A program made the translations under genes and the position numbers. The notes under the pieces are model-generated. The model had not been told where the DNA came from, made no database searches, and saw nothing but the letters and a program-made list of their open reading frames with translations. Source: DASVHF01 sp036382695 (GTDB taxonomy: Bacteria > Patescibacteriota > Microgenomatia > Woykebacterales > RBG-16-39-9b). Taken from it: a stretch of 16,968 bases of DNA. This document shows positions 1 to 5,654 of the stretch, one piece after another (position 1 is the first letter of the stretch; each line of letters starts with the position of its first letter). Location of the stretch: positions 1 to 16,968 of the forward strand of contig DASVHF010000010.1 in the NCBI GenBank assembly GCA_036382695.1, in the 5' to 3' direction.

Positions 1-1841
1 TAAAATAAATAGGCGTAGGCGGGTCTGCTCGAACGGCCAACACGACCACGCAACTGATAAATCTCCGCTAAACCAAATTTCTGAACATTTTCGATAACTA
101 TCGTATTCACATTGGGCATGTCTAATCCAGAACCAATGATAGTAGTGCACACCAAAACATCTGCTTTTCCGGAATAAAATTGCTCCATCGCTTCCTCCAG
201 CTGGGCTTCTCTCATTTGACCGTGGGCACAGACTACCCTTGCGTTAGGAACCAACGAGGCCACCTCGCCAGCTTTTTTTGAAATTTCAGCTACATTGTTA
301 AATAAGTAATAGGCCTGACCACCCCGATTTATCTCAGCCTCAAGCGCAGCTTTTATTTTTTGATCGTCAAACTCCCCAATTGAAGTTTGGATCGGTTTTC
401 TCCCTGGTGGCGCCTGTTTCAACGCTGAAATATCACGCAAACGTGTTAATGCCATATGCAAGGTTCTTGGAATTGGCGTAGCAGTCATTGAAAGAACATC
501 CACGTCTGTACGCAAACTCTTCAAGCGTTCTTTATGAGCTACTCCAAAACGATGCTCCTCATCAACTATTAGCAACCCAAGGTTTTTGAACTCTACGTCA
601 CCGCTAAGTAATCTGTGGGTCCCGATCACAATGTCTGTTTTTCCGATTTTTAGTTTCTTCAAAACCTCTTTCTGCTCCCCCTCTCCCCTAAATCTAGAAA
701 GCATTTCAATTTCCACTGGGAACTGTTCCAAACGCTGCTTGAAAAGATGGAAGTGTTGTTCGGCAAGCAAGGTGGTTGGAACCAACACTGCTACTTGTTT
801 TCCTTCTTGAACTACCTTAAAAGCTACGCGGATGGCGACTTCGGTCTTCCCAAAACCGACATCACCGACCAAAACTCTATCCATCGGCCGCTTGCCGTGA
901 AGATCCTTCTTTATTTCCTCGGTTGATTTTATTTGATCTTCGGTTTCTTGGTACTCAAAAGAATCTTCGAGTTGCTTCTGCCAAGAAGTATCCAGGGAAT
1001 AGCTTGGTCGGCTCGAAACTTCTCTTTTTGCGTATAGCTGTAGTAGGTCTTGCGCAACTTTTATTATTGACTCTTGGACCCGTGTCTTAATTCTCTCCCA
1101 ACCGCTTGTTCCCAAATTGTTAAGTCTTGGTTTGTAACCAGGAACACCAATATATTTTGTCAGTCTTTCGATTTGATTTGCTGGAACATACAGCTTATCC
1201 CCTTTCGCGTACTTAACAACCAACTGTTGGCTGGAAGTAACTGACCGATCCGATTTGTGAGGTTCCATTGGCACCCCGAAAAAGACTTCGTCTTCACGGG
1301 GCAGGCAAGCTTTCGCGTTTACCCCGTAGCGAGCGGAGCGAGTCGCACGGGGCGGATTTGGAACCGAGTCAAATCGTTGATCGGGAAGTGACTCATCTGA
1401 AATTCCCAAAAACTTTCCGATTCCATAATCAATATGAACCACTAGATCGCCCGGTTCTATTTCGGAAAGAAAAAGTCTCTCATACTTGCCCGAATCGACA
1501 GGAAACTTTGCTTTTTTAACCCAAGTCGGCGCTAGTTTCGGCGTGATACCAAATGGAACAATGTAGACCTCTTTCAGGTTTTTAATTTTGCTTTGCGAGA
1601 TTGGATTGAATAAATATAGATTTTCGATGTTTTCGCCAATTAAATCTATCCGCACCGGCGTTTTATATCTTTCCAGCCAAAGGTCGATCAGGTTTCCACG
1701 AGAAGCAAACTGCCCTTCTTTCTCAGGTGTAGAAATACCTACCTTTTCATAGCCAAGATCAGTTAATTGCTTGGCCAATTCGCGGCTCTGAATCTTTTCA
1801 TTTATTTTTATGCTAAAACCTTCTGCCTTCATTTTCTGCAA
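1..1841 (-). CDS. mfd: Transcription-repair coupling factor Mfd, compact form (3' end off window)
   Basis: Mfd is a DNA translocase that removes stalled RNA polymerase from lesions and recruits UvrA. The translation (613 codons in the window) begins with a segment resembling Mfd domain 2, the UvrA-binding part (GQFASRGNLIDLW at about residues 40-52). It then passes directly to the polymerase-interacting domain (PGDLVVHIDYGIGKFLG, KLYVP) and the RecG-like motor: Walker A GDVGFGKT near 326, DEEH near 427, TATPIPRT near 450, LRGRVGRS near 596. Domains 1a, 1b and 3 of the usual roughly 1150-residue protein seem absent. I prefer the TTG start at 1841 because AAAAGGGGAG lies 8 nt upstream; an ATG follows at 1832. 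An in-frame palindromic insert lies in the polymerase-interacting domain. The last codon is cut by the window edge. Identity is certain; the compact N-terminus is inferred from remembered E. coli domain boundaries. Confidence 0.95.
   Translation of the reverse strand, partial: MQKMKAEGFSIKINEKIQSRELAKQLTDLGYEKVGISTPEKEGQFASRGNLIDLWLERYKTPVRIDLIGENIENLYLFNPISQSKIKNLKEVYIVPFGITPKLAPTWVKKAKFPVDSGKYERLFLSEIEPGDLVVHIDYGIGKFLGISDESLPDQRFDSVPNPPRATRSARYGVNAKACLPREDEVFFGVPMEPHKSDRSVTSSQQLVVKYAKGDKLYVPANQIERLTKYIGVPGYKPRLNNLGTSGWERIKTRVQESIIKVAQDLLQLYAKREVSSRPSYSLDTSWQKQLEDSFEYQETEDQIKSTEEIKKDLHGKRPMDRVLVGDVGFGKTEVAIRVAFKVVQEGKQVAVLVPTTLLAEQHFHLFKQRLEQFPVEIEMLSRFRGEGEQKEVLKKLKIGKTDIVIGTHRLLSGDVEFKNLGLLIVDEEHRFGVAHKERLKSLRTDVDVLSMTATPIPRTLHMALTRLRDISALKQAPPGRKPIQTSIGEFDDQKIKAALEAEINRGGQAYYLFNNVAEISKKAGEVASLVPNARVVCAHGQMREAQLEEAMEQFYSGKADVLVCTTIIGSGLDMPNVNTIVIENVQKFGLAEIYQLRGRVGRSSRPAYAYLF
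1272..1352. repeat. GC-rich double-hairpin palindromic element inside mfd
   Basis: Two adjacent hairpins share the same outer arms. The first is CCCCG (1274-1278) with CGGGG (1297-1301), plus inner AAGAC/GTCTT around a TTC loop. The second is CCCCGT (1322-1327) with ACGGGG (1347-1352), plus inner GCGA/TCGC. The stretch is far more GC-rich than the surrounding gene and is read in frame as about 27 extra residues within Mfd. It resembles the in-gene palindromic elements known from Rickettsia (RPE), but this is an analogy only. Confidence 0.6.
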
Positions 1842-1901
1842 CGTAAAAACTCCCCTTTTACTAAAAACTAGGGGTGTAATACGTATTGAATTTGCTTTGA
1901 G

Positions 1902-1910
1902 ATTATATCA
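1902..1910 (-). promoter_or_regulatory. Extended -10 promoter of mfd
   Basis: Read on the minus strand, the site is TGATATAAT: a perfect TATAAT (1902-1907) with the TGN extension. No good -35 is visible. Transcription would begin near 1895, giving a leader of about 54 nt that carries the AAAAGGGGAG ribosome site. Confidence 0.55.
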
Positions 1911-1940
1911 CGATTCGTAGGTTAAGTAGAAAAAGGGCGA

Positions 1941-1987
1941 AAAGGCCAACCCGCAGCGTGCCGTGTAGCAACGTAGGATCAGCCTTT
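1941..1987 (-). terminator. Probable terminator of the cupin-like gene
   Basis: AAAGGC (1941-1946) pairs with GCCTTT (1982-1987), immediately after the stop codon at 1989. On the minus strand it is followed by T-rich sequence (TTTTCGCCCTTTTTCT). The loop is long, so the call is moderate. Confidence 0.4.
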
Positions 1988-1988
1988 G

Positions 1989-2567
1989 TCACTCGTAGTG
2001 GTAGTCTCCCATCCCCAAGGCGCTGGGCCCCTCCACATGGATGATTGTGAGCGCCGGCTTGCCTTCAGTAACCAGTTGATGCGAGACACCCGCCGGAACG
2101 CGAAGACTTCTCCAAAGCCTTGCCGCTTTCTCCCCATCCGCAAATCTAGGAGTACCCAGTCTAATCGTCGGGCATCCGAGCACCGGATTGAACCGTTCTG
2201 TCTTTCGATCGTGCCAGTGTCTTGAGGTTCTCGCCTTTTGCCACACCCTCTGAATTAGAGTCCCATGATCGCCGCAGTCGCGTCGGCCAAGATACTCAGC
2301 ATCCGATTCATCTGATCTGGTGAACCCTTCCCCTCGCGGAACCTCGAATCCCCACGCGGCGAGATAGAATACAATTCTGTCCAGGTTCACGGTAATTAAG
2401 TCGAACGCGCCTTTGAAGGAGTGCTCGGCACGCCGCATCAAGGCTTCCAAACAATGTGACCCCAACAATACCAAGAGTGGGTTTGGGTTGTGGGGCTCAA
2501 AATAGCAGAATACACGCTCGTGAACCGGCCCGACCCAACTGGAAAATTTGGCTTCAGCCACAATCAC
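1989..2567 (-). CDS. Cupin-like small-molecule-binding protein
   Basis: This 192-residue protein probably has a C-terminal cupin barrel. The segment RHWHDRKTERFNPVLG has the H-x-H-x(4)-E layout of cupin motif 1. It is followed by a Gly/Asp turn, VPAGVSHQLV (motif 2 with its His) and the closing strand ALTIIHVEGP. The N-terminal half (about 95 residues) is not recognised. The open frame reaches 2705, but its first 46 codons overlap the Cys-rich gene in another frame. I therefore choose the GTG at 2567, which lies after a purine-rich GGAAGGAAGAGAGAG stretch and 34 nt after the upstream stop. The codons are distinctly more GC-rich than those of mfd and pth on either side, suggesting transfer. 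The ligand is unknown. It could be a sugar-phosphate isomerase-like cupin, but no substrate motif shows this. Confidence 0.55.
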   Translation of the reverse strand: MIVAEAKFSSWVGPVHERVFCYFEPHNPNPLLVLLGSHCLEALMRRAEHSFKGAFDLITVNLDRIVFYLAAWGFEVPRGEGFTRSDESDAEYLGRRDCGDHGTLIQRVWQKARTSRHWHDRKTERFNPVLGCPTIRLGTPRFADGEKAARLWRSLRVPAGVSHQLVTEGKPALTIIHVEGPSALGMGDYHYE

Positions 2568-2601
2568 CTCTCTCTTCCTTCCCTCTGGACTGCTTGGTCT
2601 A

Positions 2602-2781
2602 TCACGCTCGCTTGCTGTGACATTCCTCAAGGTGTGCCTCGAGAAGACCTTCCTGAATGTTGCGGCCACAGCCCGCTGGGCATGGAAAGCAGCACGAGCT
2701 CCCATGTCCCATCATCATCGACCCAGGCTTGTGGCAGTCGCATACGCACTCGTGTGGACAACGATTGTTAGGCAGATCCAT
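2602..2781 (-). CDS. Small Cys-rich, probably zinc-binding protein
   Basis: A 59-residue frame starts at an ATG 5 nt after a strong GGGGGAG ribosome site. The protein has ten cysteines and five histidines arranged as CPHECVCDCH near the N-terminus, then CCFPCPAGC, then HLEECH near the C-terminus. Such spacing fits one or two zinc knuckles rather than disulfides, although no family is recognised. The gene starts 19 nt after the pth stop on the same strand and ends 34 nt before the cupin-like gene, so the three are probably cotranscribed. Base composition is GC-rich like the cupin-like gene and unlike pth. No signal peptide or membrane segment is visible. The start and frame are well supported; the function is unknown. 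Confidence 0.6.
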   Translation of the reverse strand: MDLPNNRCPHECVCDCHKPGSMMMGHGSSCCFPCPAGCGRNIQEGLLEAHLEECHSKRA

Positions 2782-2800
2782 GGTCTCTCCCCCGGCTAGT

Positions 2801-3325
2801 TTATCCCTTATCTTTCAACCAGTTTACCACGACCTCGCTGGCTCGTTCAATCAACTTGGCAATATCGCCTGGATTTTCGGAGAAATCCTGCAAGACCCAT
2901 TTATCAATGTCGATTTGAGTGGAAGGCCGCCCAATTCCGATCCGAACACGTCCAAATTTTTCAGAACCCAAAGCTTCTATTATCGACCCAACTCCCCTGT
3001 GCCCTGCTGCACCCCGGGCAAATTGATGTTTGATTTCGCCAAATTCCAAATCAACATCATCGTGAACTACAAGCAAATCATGAGGTTTTACTTTATAAAA
3101 ATTTACCACACGGTTAACAGCCCTGCCTGAAAGATTCATAAAGGCCTGAGGTTTGACTAAAATACGTTTTTTATCCAAAAAATAAAGGATTGATTGCAAT
3201 CTTTTGCTAACGTGGGGAGAAACAGCGTATTGCTTTAGAATCTCGTCAGCCACCATAAAACCCACATTGTGGCGATTTCTAGTATATTTTTCACCGGGAT
3301 TTCCGAGCCCTACAACTACTTTCAT
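2801..3325 (-). CDS. pth: Peptidyl-tRNA hydrolase
   Basis: Pth hydrolyses the ester bond of peptidyl-tRNAs released early from ribosomes, recycling tRNA in the cytoplasm. The 174-residue length is normal. Family motifs run in order: GLGNPG near 6-11, RNRHNVGF with the catalytic His near 20, FMNLSG, VVHDDVDL with the partner Asp, and a GHRGV loop. In that loop the usual Asn of GHNG (Asn114 in E. coli numbering) is replaced by Arg. The start ATG lies 9 nt after a TATAAT box, with AGGAG just before it, so the leader is at most a few nucleotides. pth is a frequent neighbour of mfd in bacteria; here a GC-rich pair separates them. Confidence 0.96.
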   Translation of the reverse strand: MKVVVGLGNPGEKYTRNRHNVGFMVADEILKQYAVSPHVSKRLQSILYFLDKKRILVKPQAFMNLSGRAVNRVVNFYKVKPHDLLVVHDDVDLEFGEIKHQFARGAAGHRGVGSIIEALGSEKFGRVRIGIGRPSTQIDIDKWVLQDFSENPGDIAKLIERASEVVVNWLKDKG

Positions 3326-3334
3326 CTCCTATAT

Positions 3335-3362
3335 ATTATAATCTTCGCGCAAATTTCGCAAA
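3335..3362 (-). promoter_or_regulatory. pth promoter, near-leaderless, sharing its -10 with the divergent gene
   Basis: On the minus strand the -10 is TATAAT (3335-3340) and the -35 is TTTGCG (3357-3362, 16-nt spacer). Transcription should begin within about 3 nt of the pth ATG. The overlapping palindrome ATTATAAT also supplies a plus-strand TATAAT at 3337-3342. Confidence 0.6.
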
Positions 3363-3372
3363 GAAGGGAGGG
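3337..3372 (+). promoter_or_regulatory. -10 box and Shine-Dalgarno of the tandem-GNAT gene
   Basis: TATAAT lies at 3337-3342, followed by AAGGGAGGG at 3364-3372, 7 nt before the GTG at 3380. No clear -35 is visible. The same AAGGGAGGG 9-mer precedes the genes starting at 7415 and 13991. Confidence 0.5.
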
Positions 3373-3379
3373 ATCGCCC

Positions 3380-4177
3380 GTGGAGCGAACCAGAGGTCTC
3401 CGCGTAAGCATTGCCGACAACAGGTCTGATTGGCTACGTTCCTGGGGCTGCATGGTAATCTGCTTTGGAGAGATTTCGATCTGTTTCAACAAGCATTATC
3501 CCAGGTACAATAGTCTCTTTGACCTGCAGTACGTAGATAGAGAGAAGGCCGCTTCTCAAATCAAGTACTGGGCAGAGAAAATCAAGCAGGAAACAGGTTG
3601 CAGGGTAGCTGTTTGGTCGGATGATCACAGCGAACCAGAGTACCTAAATTTGCTTTTGCCTGATCTTGGCTTTCGCCTAGTTTCAACTTCCTATACCCTA
3701 GTGGCGAAAACGGAGGATGTAGAGAGAACAAAGCCTGTAAACATACCAATCTGGCAAGTAAAGACGGGTGAGCGCGCGCGGAAAGCCTGGATCGATGTCT
3801 ATTGTCGGGCATTTAGGAGTGTAGACCGCGCCTACGAATATGCGAGATGGGTGGAGGCATTCAATAAACTGCAGGACGTGGAGTTACATTTCTACCTTGG
3901 GTTTAGACATTCAGGTGGTCTCGGAGACCTCTTTCCCGGCCAACCTTCGACCGTCGGACAACTAGTCATTGGTCACGGTGTCGGAGGAATCTACAGCATC
4001 GGCACCGTACCCGAACACTGGGGACGCGGGTTCGCCTCGGGGATAGTTTCCTTCCTTGCAACTGTGGGTAGACAAGCTGGTCTGCAATACCTGTATGTTG
4101 TAACCGGTAATCCCAGGTTCTTTGAAAGATTGGGATTCACGGTTGCGTTCCAGACCCAAATCTGGCAGCAGACCTAA
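3380..4177 (+). CDS. Tandem GNAT-fold acetyltransferase
   Basis: This 265-residue protein looks like two GNAT halves. The C-terminal half is convincing: GQLVIGHGVGGIYSIGTVPE, then HWGRGFAS (the acetyl-CoA pyrophosphate loop, R-G-x-A type), then YVVTGNPRFFERLGFTVAF, the typical GNAT end. The N-terminal half ends in LLLPDLGFRLVSTSYTLVAK, also GNAT-like, but lacks a visible acetyl-CoA loop and may be a degenerate, substrate-binding copy. The open frame continues upstream to 3269. The GTG at 3380 is chosen because AAGGGAGGG sits 7 nt before it and the upstream codons overlap the pth promoter and start. The gene is GC-rich, on the opposite strand to its neighbours, and ends in a strong terminator, so it forms a self-contained unit. 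The acetyl acceptor is unknown. Confidence 0.75.
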   Translation: MERTRGLRVSIADNRSDWLRSWGCMVICFGEISICFNKHYPRYNSLFDLQYVDREKAASQIKYWAEKIKQETGCRVAVWSDDHSEPEYLNLLLPDLGFRLVSTSYTLVAKTEDVERTKPVNIPIWQVKTGERARKAWIDVYCRAFRSVDRAYEYARWVEAFNKLQDVELHFYLGFRHSGGLGDLFPGQPSTVGQLVIGHGVGGIYSIGTVPEHWGRGFASGIVSFLATVGRQAGLQYLYVVTGNPRFFERLGFTVAFQTQIWQQT

Positions 4178-4179
4178 AG

Positions 4180-4220
4180 ACGCGCAAAGACCCGCCCCTT
4201 TGCGCGTTCTTCCTTTTATC
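4180..4220 (+). terminator. Intrinsic terminator of the tandem-GNAT gene
   Basis: A perfect 10-bp stem, ACGCGCAAAG (4180-4189) with CTTTGCGCGT (4198-4207), has an 8-nt loop and is followed by TCTTCCTTTT. It starts 3 nt after the stop codon. Confidence 0.85.
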
Positions 4221-4227
4221 AAGTCAA

Positions 4228-4689
4228 TTAAACCTCAATTGAGGCAAGGGCTTTATCCTCCAGGGATTCCATAGCAGCAGCGTCGGAAGGTTTTTCGTGA
4301 TCATAGCCAAGCAAATGCAAAACACCATGAACAACTAATGATGACGCCATCTCATCAACCATCGTTTCTTCCTCTGCCGCCCGATCTATCAGTTGTGGAT
4401 AAGAAATAATTAGGTCCCCCAAATTTAAATACTTGCTTGGCGGCATGACAAATTCTCGTGGTTTACCAGTCTGCAAAGAATATGAAAAAGCCAGCACATC
4501 TGTCGGCGCGTCAATACCTCGATATTCTTTATTAAATTGTCGCATTTTGCGATTACCAATTACAGAAATCGCGACTTCGACTTTTCCTTTTACATTGGCA
4601 GCGGACAAAGCAGAATTGGTAGCGGCAATAAGAAGAGATTTTTTTAGTGGGTAGTGAGGTTCAACATAAGCGGTAATCTTGTAGCCCAT
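4228..4689 (-). CDS. ybeY: Endoribonuclease YbeY (rRNA maturation factor)
   Basis: YbeY is a zinc-dependent endoribonuclease acting in 16S rRNA 3'-end processing and ribosome quality control. The 153-residue protein has the diagnostic signature VVHGVLHLLGYDH near residues 118-130, whose three His bind the metal, and the upstream conserved stretch KEYRGIDAPTDVLAFSY. The length is typical of the family. It starts 19 nt after the rpsU stop, so the two ribosome-related genes very likely form one operon. The sequence TTAGCAAAA before the ATG contains no clear Shine-Dalgarno. Confidence 0.95.
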   Translation of the reverse strand: MGYKITAYVEPHYPLKKSLLIAATNSALSAANVKGKVEVAISVIGNRKMRQFNKEYRGIDAPTDVLAFSYSLQTGKPREFVMPPSKYLNLGDLIISYPQLIDRAAEEETMVDEMASSLVVHGVLHLLGYDHEKPSDAAAMESLEDKALASIEV

Positions 4690-4708
4690 TTTTGCTAATT
4701 AACTACTT

Positions 4709-4894
4709 TCAGTCTTGACGCATTTTGATTTTTCTCTCAACAGCAGCTTTTTGCTTTTTTCTAGTCTCGGCTGGTTTTTCGTAAAATTCTCGCCTACGTA
4801 GCTCTGTCAGAATCCCCTCTTGTTGGACTTTTTTATTAAATTTTCGAATAAGTGATTCAACGCTTTCACCTTCGCTGGCTCGTACAATAGCCAT
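4709..4894 (-). CDS. rpsU: 30S ribosomal protein S21
   Basis: S21 is a small, basic protein of the 30S subunit platform near the 16S rRNA 3' end, where it helps mRNA binding at initiation. The 61-residue sequence fits the family: an N-terminal strand MAIVRASEGESVESLIRKF, then long basic helices with ELRRREFYEKP, ending in a Lys/Arg-rich tail. It is the first gene of a probable rpsU-ybeY operon. Whether it is preceded by a real promoter is unclear. TATTGT with TTGGGG at 18-nt spacing is visible upstream, near the end of the HIT gene, and a short hairpin lies in the presumed leader. Confidence 0.92.
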   Translation of the reverse strand: MAIVRASEGESVESLIRKFNKKVQQEGILTELRRREFYEKPAETRKKQKAAVERKIKMRQD

Positions 4895-4904
4895 AATTTT
4901 AAGT

Positions 4905-4924
4905 GTGACGAAAAATTACGTCAC
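4905..4924 (-). other. Small hairpin in the rpsU leader
   Basis: GTGACG (4905-4910) pairs with CGTCAC (4919-4924) around an A/T-rich 8-nt loop, about 10 nt upstream of the rpsU start. It could be a leader structure or the end of the upstream transcript; the sequence does not decide. Confidence 0.35.
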
Positions 4925-4973
4925 GCGCCCGACGCGGGACATACAATAATAAGAGGAAAAACACACCCCCAAT

Positions 4974-5291
4974 CTAATCCCCCATCAAATGAAAGTGCAA
5001 ATGATCTACGATTTGGTGTCTTCCACCGTTTATCAAAACTTGGTAACCACCTTTTAATTTTTGCTCTTTCACTAATCTTTGTATCACTTTTATCATTTTT
5101 GTCAACACTGAAAAATAATTGTCTCCTAGATCTAAAAACGTCTTTATATGCTGGCGAGGAACAACCAGAAGATGTACCGGCGCTTTTGGATTTATATCGT
5201 GAAAAACGAAAATATCTTCGTCCTTGTGAACGAACTTCGTCTCTAGTTCTCCTTTTATGATTTTACAAAATATACATTGCTCTCTAGACAT
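4974..5291 (-). CDS. HIT-family nucleotide hydrolase
   Basis: Histidine-triad proteins hydrolyse nucleoside phosphoramidates or dinucleotides in the cytoplasm. The 105-residue sequence has the N-terminal CIFCKI zinc half-site, VFHDINPKAPVHLLVVPRQHI (substrate-binding strand), and the C-terminal triad DHLHFHLMGD, with the catalytic His in the middle. This matches the Hint/PKCI branch in order and length, though slightly short because it stops right after the triad. The next gene downstream is rpsU (79-nt gap). Directly upstream lies a decayed second copy of the same N-terminus, implying a tandem duplication. No Shine-Dalgarno precedes the ATG, and an A/T-rich -10-like stretch ends within 10 nt of it. 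Confidence 0.93.
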   Translation of the reverse strand: MSREQCIFCKIIKGELETKFVHKDEDIFVFHDINPKAPVHLLVVPRQHIKTFLDLGDNYFSVLTKMIKVIQRLVKEQKLKGGYQVLINGGRHQIVDHLHFHLMGD

Positions 5292-5302
5292 ACTAATAAT
5301 TT

Positions 5303-5410
5303 TTAGTCCACGAAGTGGTCGCAGAACGCAAGAGTACCCAAATCTTTGAGTAAAAGCGAAAATATTTGGTTACGGAGCGCTCTACAGAAAATACAATCTT
5401 TCTCGGACAT
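5303..5410 (-). pseudogene. N-terminal remnant of a second HIT protein
   Basis: The reading frame gives MSEKDCIFCRALRNQ followed by LKDLGTLAFCDHFVD and a stop after 35 residues. It aligns with the start of the intact HIT protein just downstream (MSREQCIFCKI, HKDEDIFVFHDINPK), sharing CIFC, the KD strand entry and the FxFxD/AFCD strand, but the catalytic HxHxH half is absent. The open frame extends upstream to 5548, but that part encodes no recognisable sequence and runs into a large hairpin, so I do not count it as coding. The best reading is a duplicated, truncated copy. A real 35-residue zinc peptide cannot be excluded. Confidence 0.45.
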
Positions 5411-5458
5411 ATCAATTATAAATTTTGGTTCCGTTATACGAGCACAGCTAGTTCGAAC

Positions 5459-5540
5459 AAGCAAAAATGCGAAGAGGAAACTGGAACTGACCCCGATTTG
5501 ATCGGGAGAATTCCAGAGGACGTCCCGAGCATTTTTGCTT
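5459..5540. repeat. Nested three-tier hairpin, 82 bp
   Basis: A perfect 12-bp outer stem, AAGCAAAAATGC (5459-5470) with GCATTTTTGCTT (5529-5540), encloses CTGGAA/TTCCAG (5481-5486 and 5511-5516). That in turn encloses CCCGAT/ATCGGG (5492-5497 and 5501-5506) with a TTG loop. A GGA/TCC pair also lies between the outer and middle stems. No coding explanation fits. It could be a miniature palindromic mobile element or a structured RNA next to the HIT remnant. Confidence 0.6.
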
Positions 5541-5654
5541 AAATTCAACGGCTAGCGCAGTCTAACGGCAACTTTGGCATCACCTTAGCCCATGCAATGG
5601 TCGCAGGACGCGTTAGCGGACTATTTTGCAAAAGGTAACCAAAGTTAGAAACTA
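5541..5654. other. Gap after the PHP gene with an inverted repeat
   Basis: No gene is seen here. AACTTTGG (5570-5577) and CCAAAGTT (5639-5646) form an inverted repeat just downstream of the PHP stop, with a long loop, so it is a weak terminator candidate. TGGTCGCAGGACGC near 5599 resembles TGGTCGCAGAACGC near 5316 in the HIT remnant, suggesting a local duplication. Confidence 0.35.

Noticed and set aside
1272..1352. Frameshift or gene disruption of mfd by the palindromic insert
   Set aside because: Translating through both junctions keeps the Mfd frame, and all downstream motifs follow, so the gene is not broken here.
1268..1519. Plus-strand open frame with an Arg/Ser-rich protein across the mfd palindrome
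   Set aside because: It is antisense to mfd, has no ribosome site, and its odd composition comes from the GC-rich palindromic element.
2568..2705. N-terminal extension of the cupin-like gene to an ATG at 2705
   Set aside because: These 46 codons lie over the Cys-rich gene in another frame, which has a strong ribosome site and a better protein pattern. The GTG at 2567 is the better start.
5411..5460. Possible tRNA-like segment with GTTCGAA
   Set aside because: No acceptor or anticodon stems can be drawn around it; the only strong structure is the adjacent nested hairpin.
5411..5548. Coding extension upstream of the HIT remnant
   Set aside because: The residues resemble nothing and the start lies beyond the outer arm of the nested hairpin. 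There is no ribosome site.
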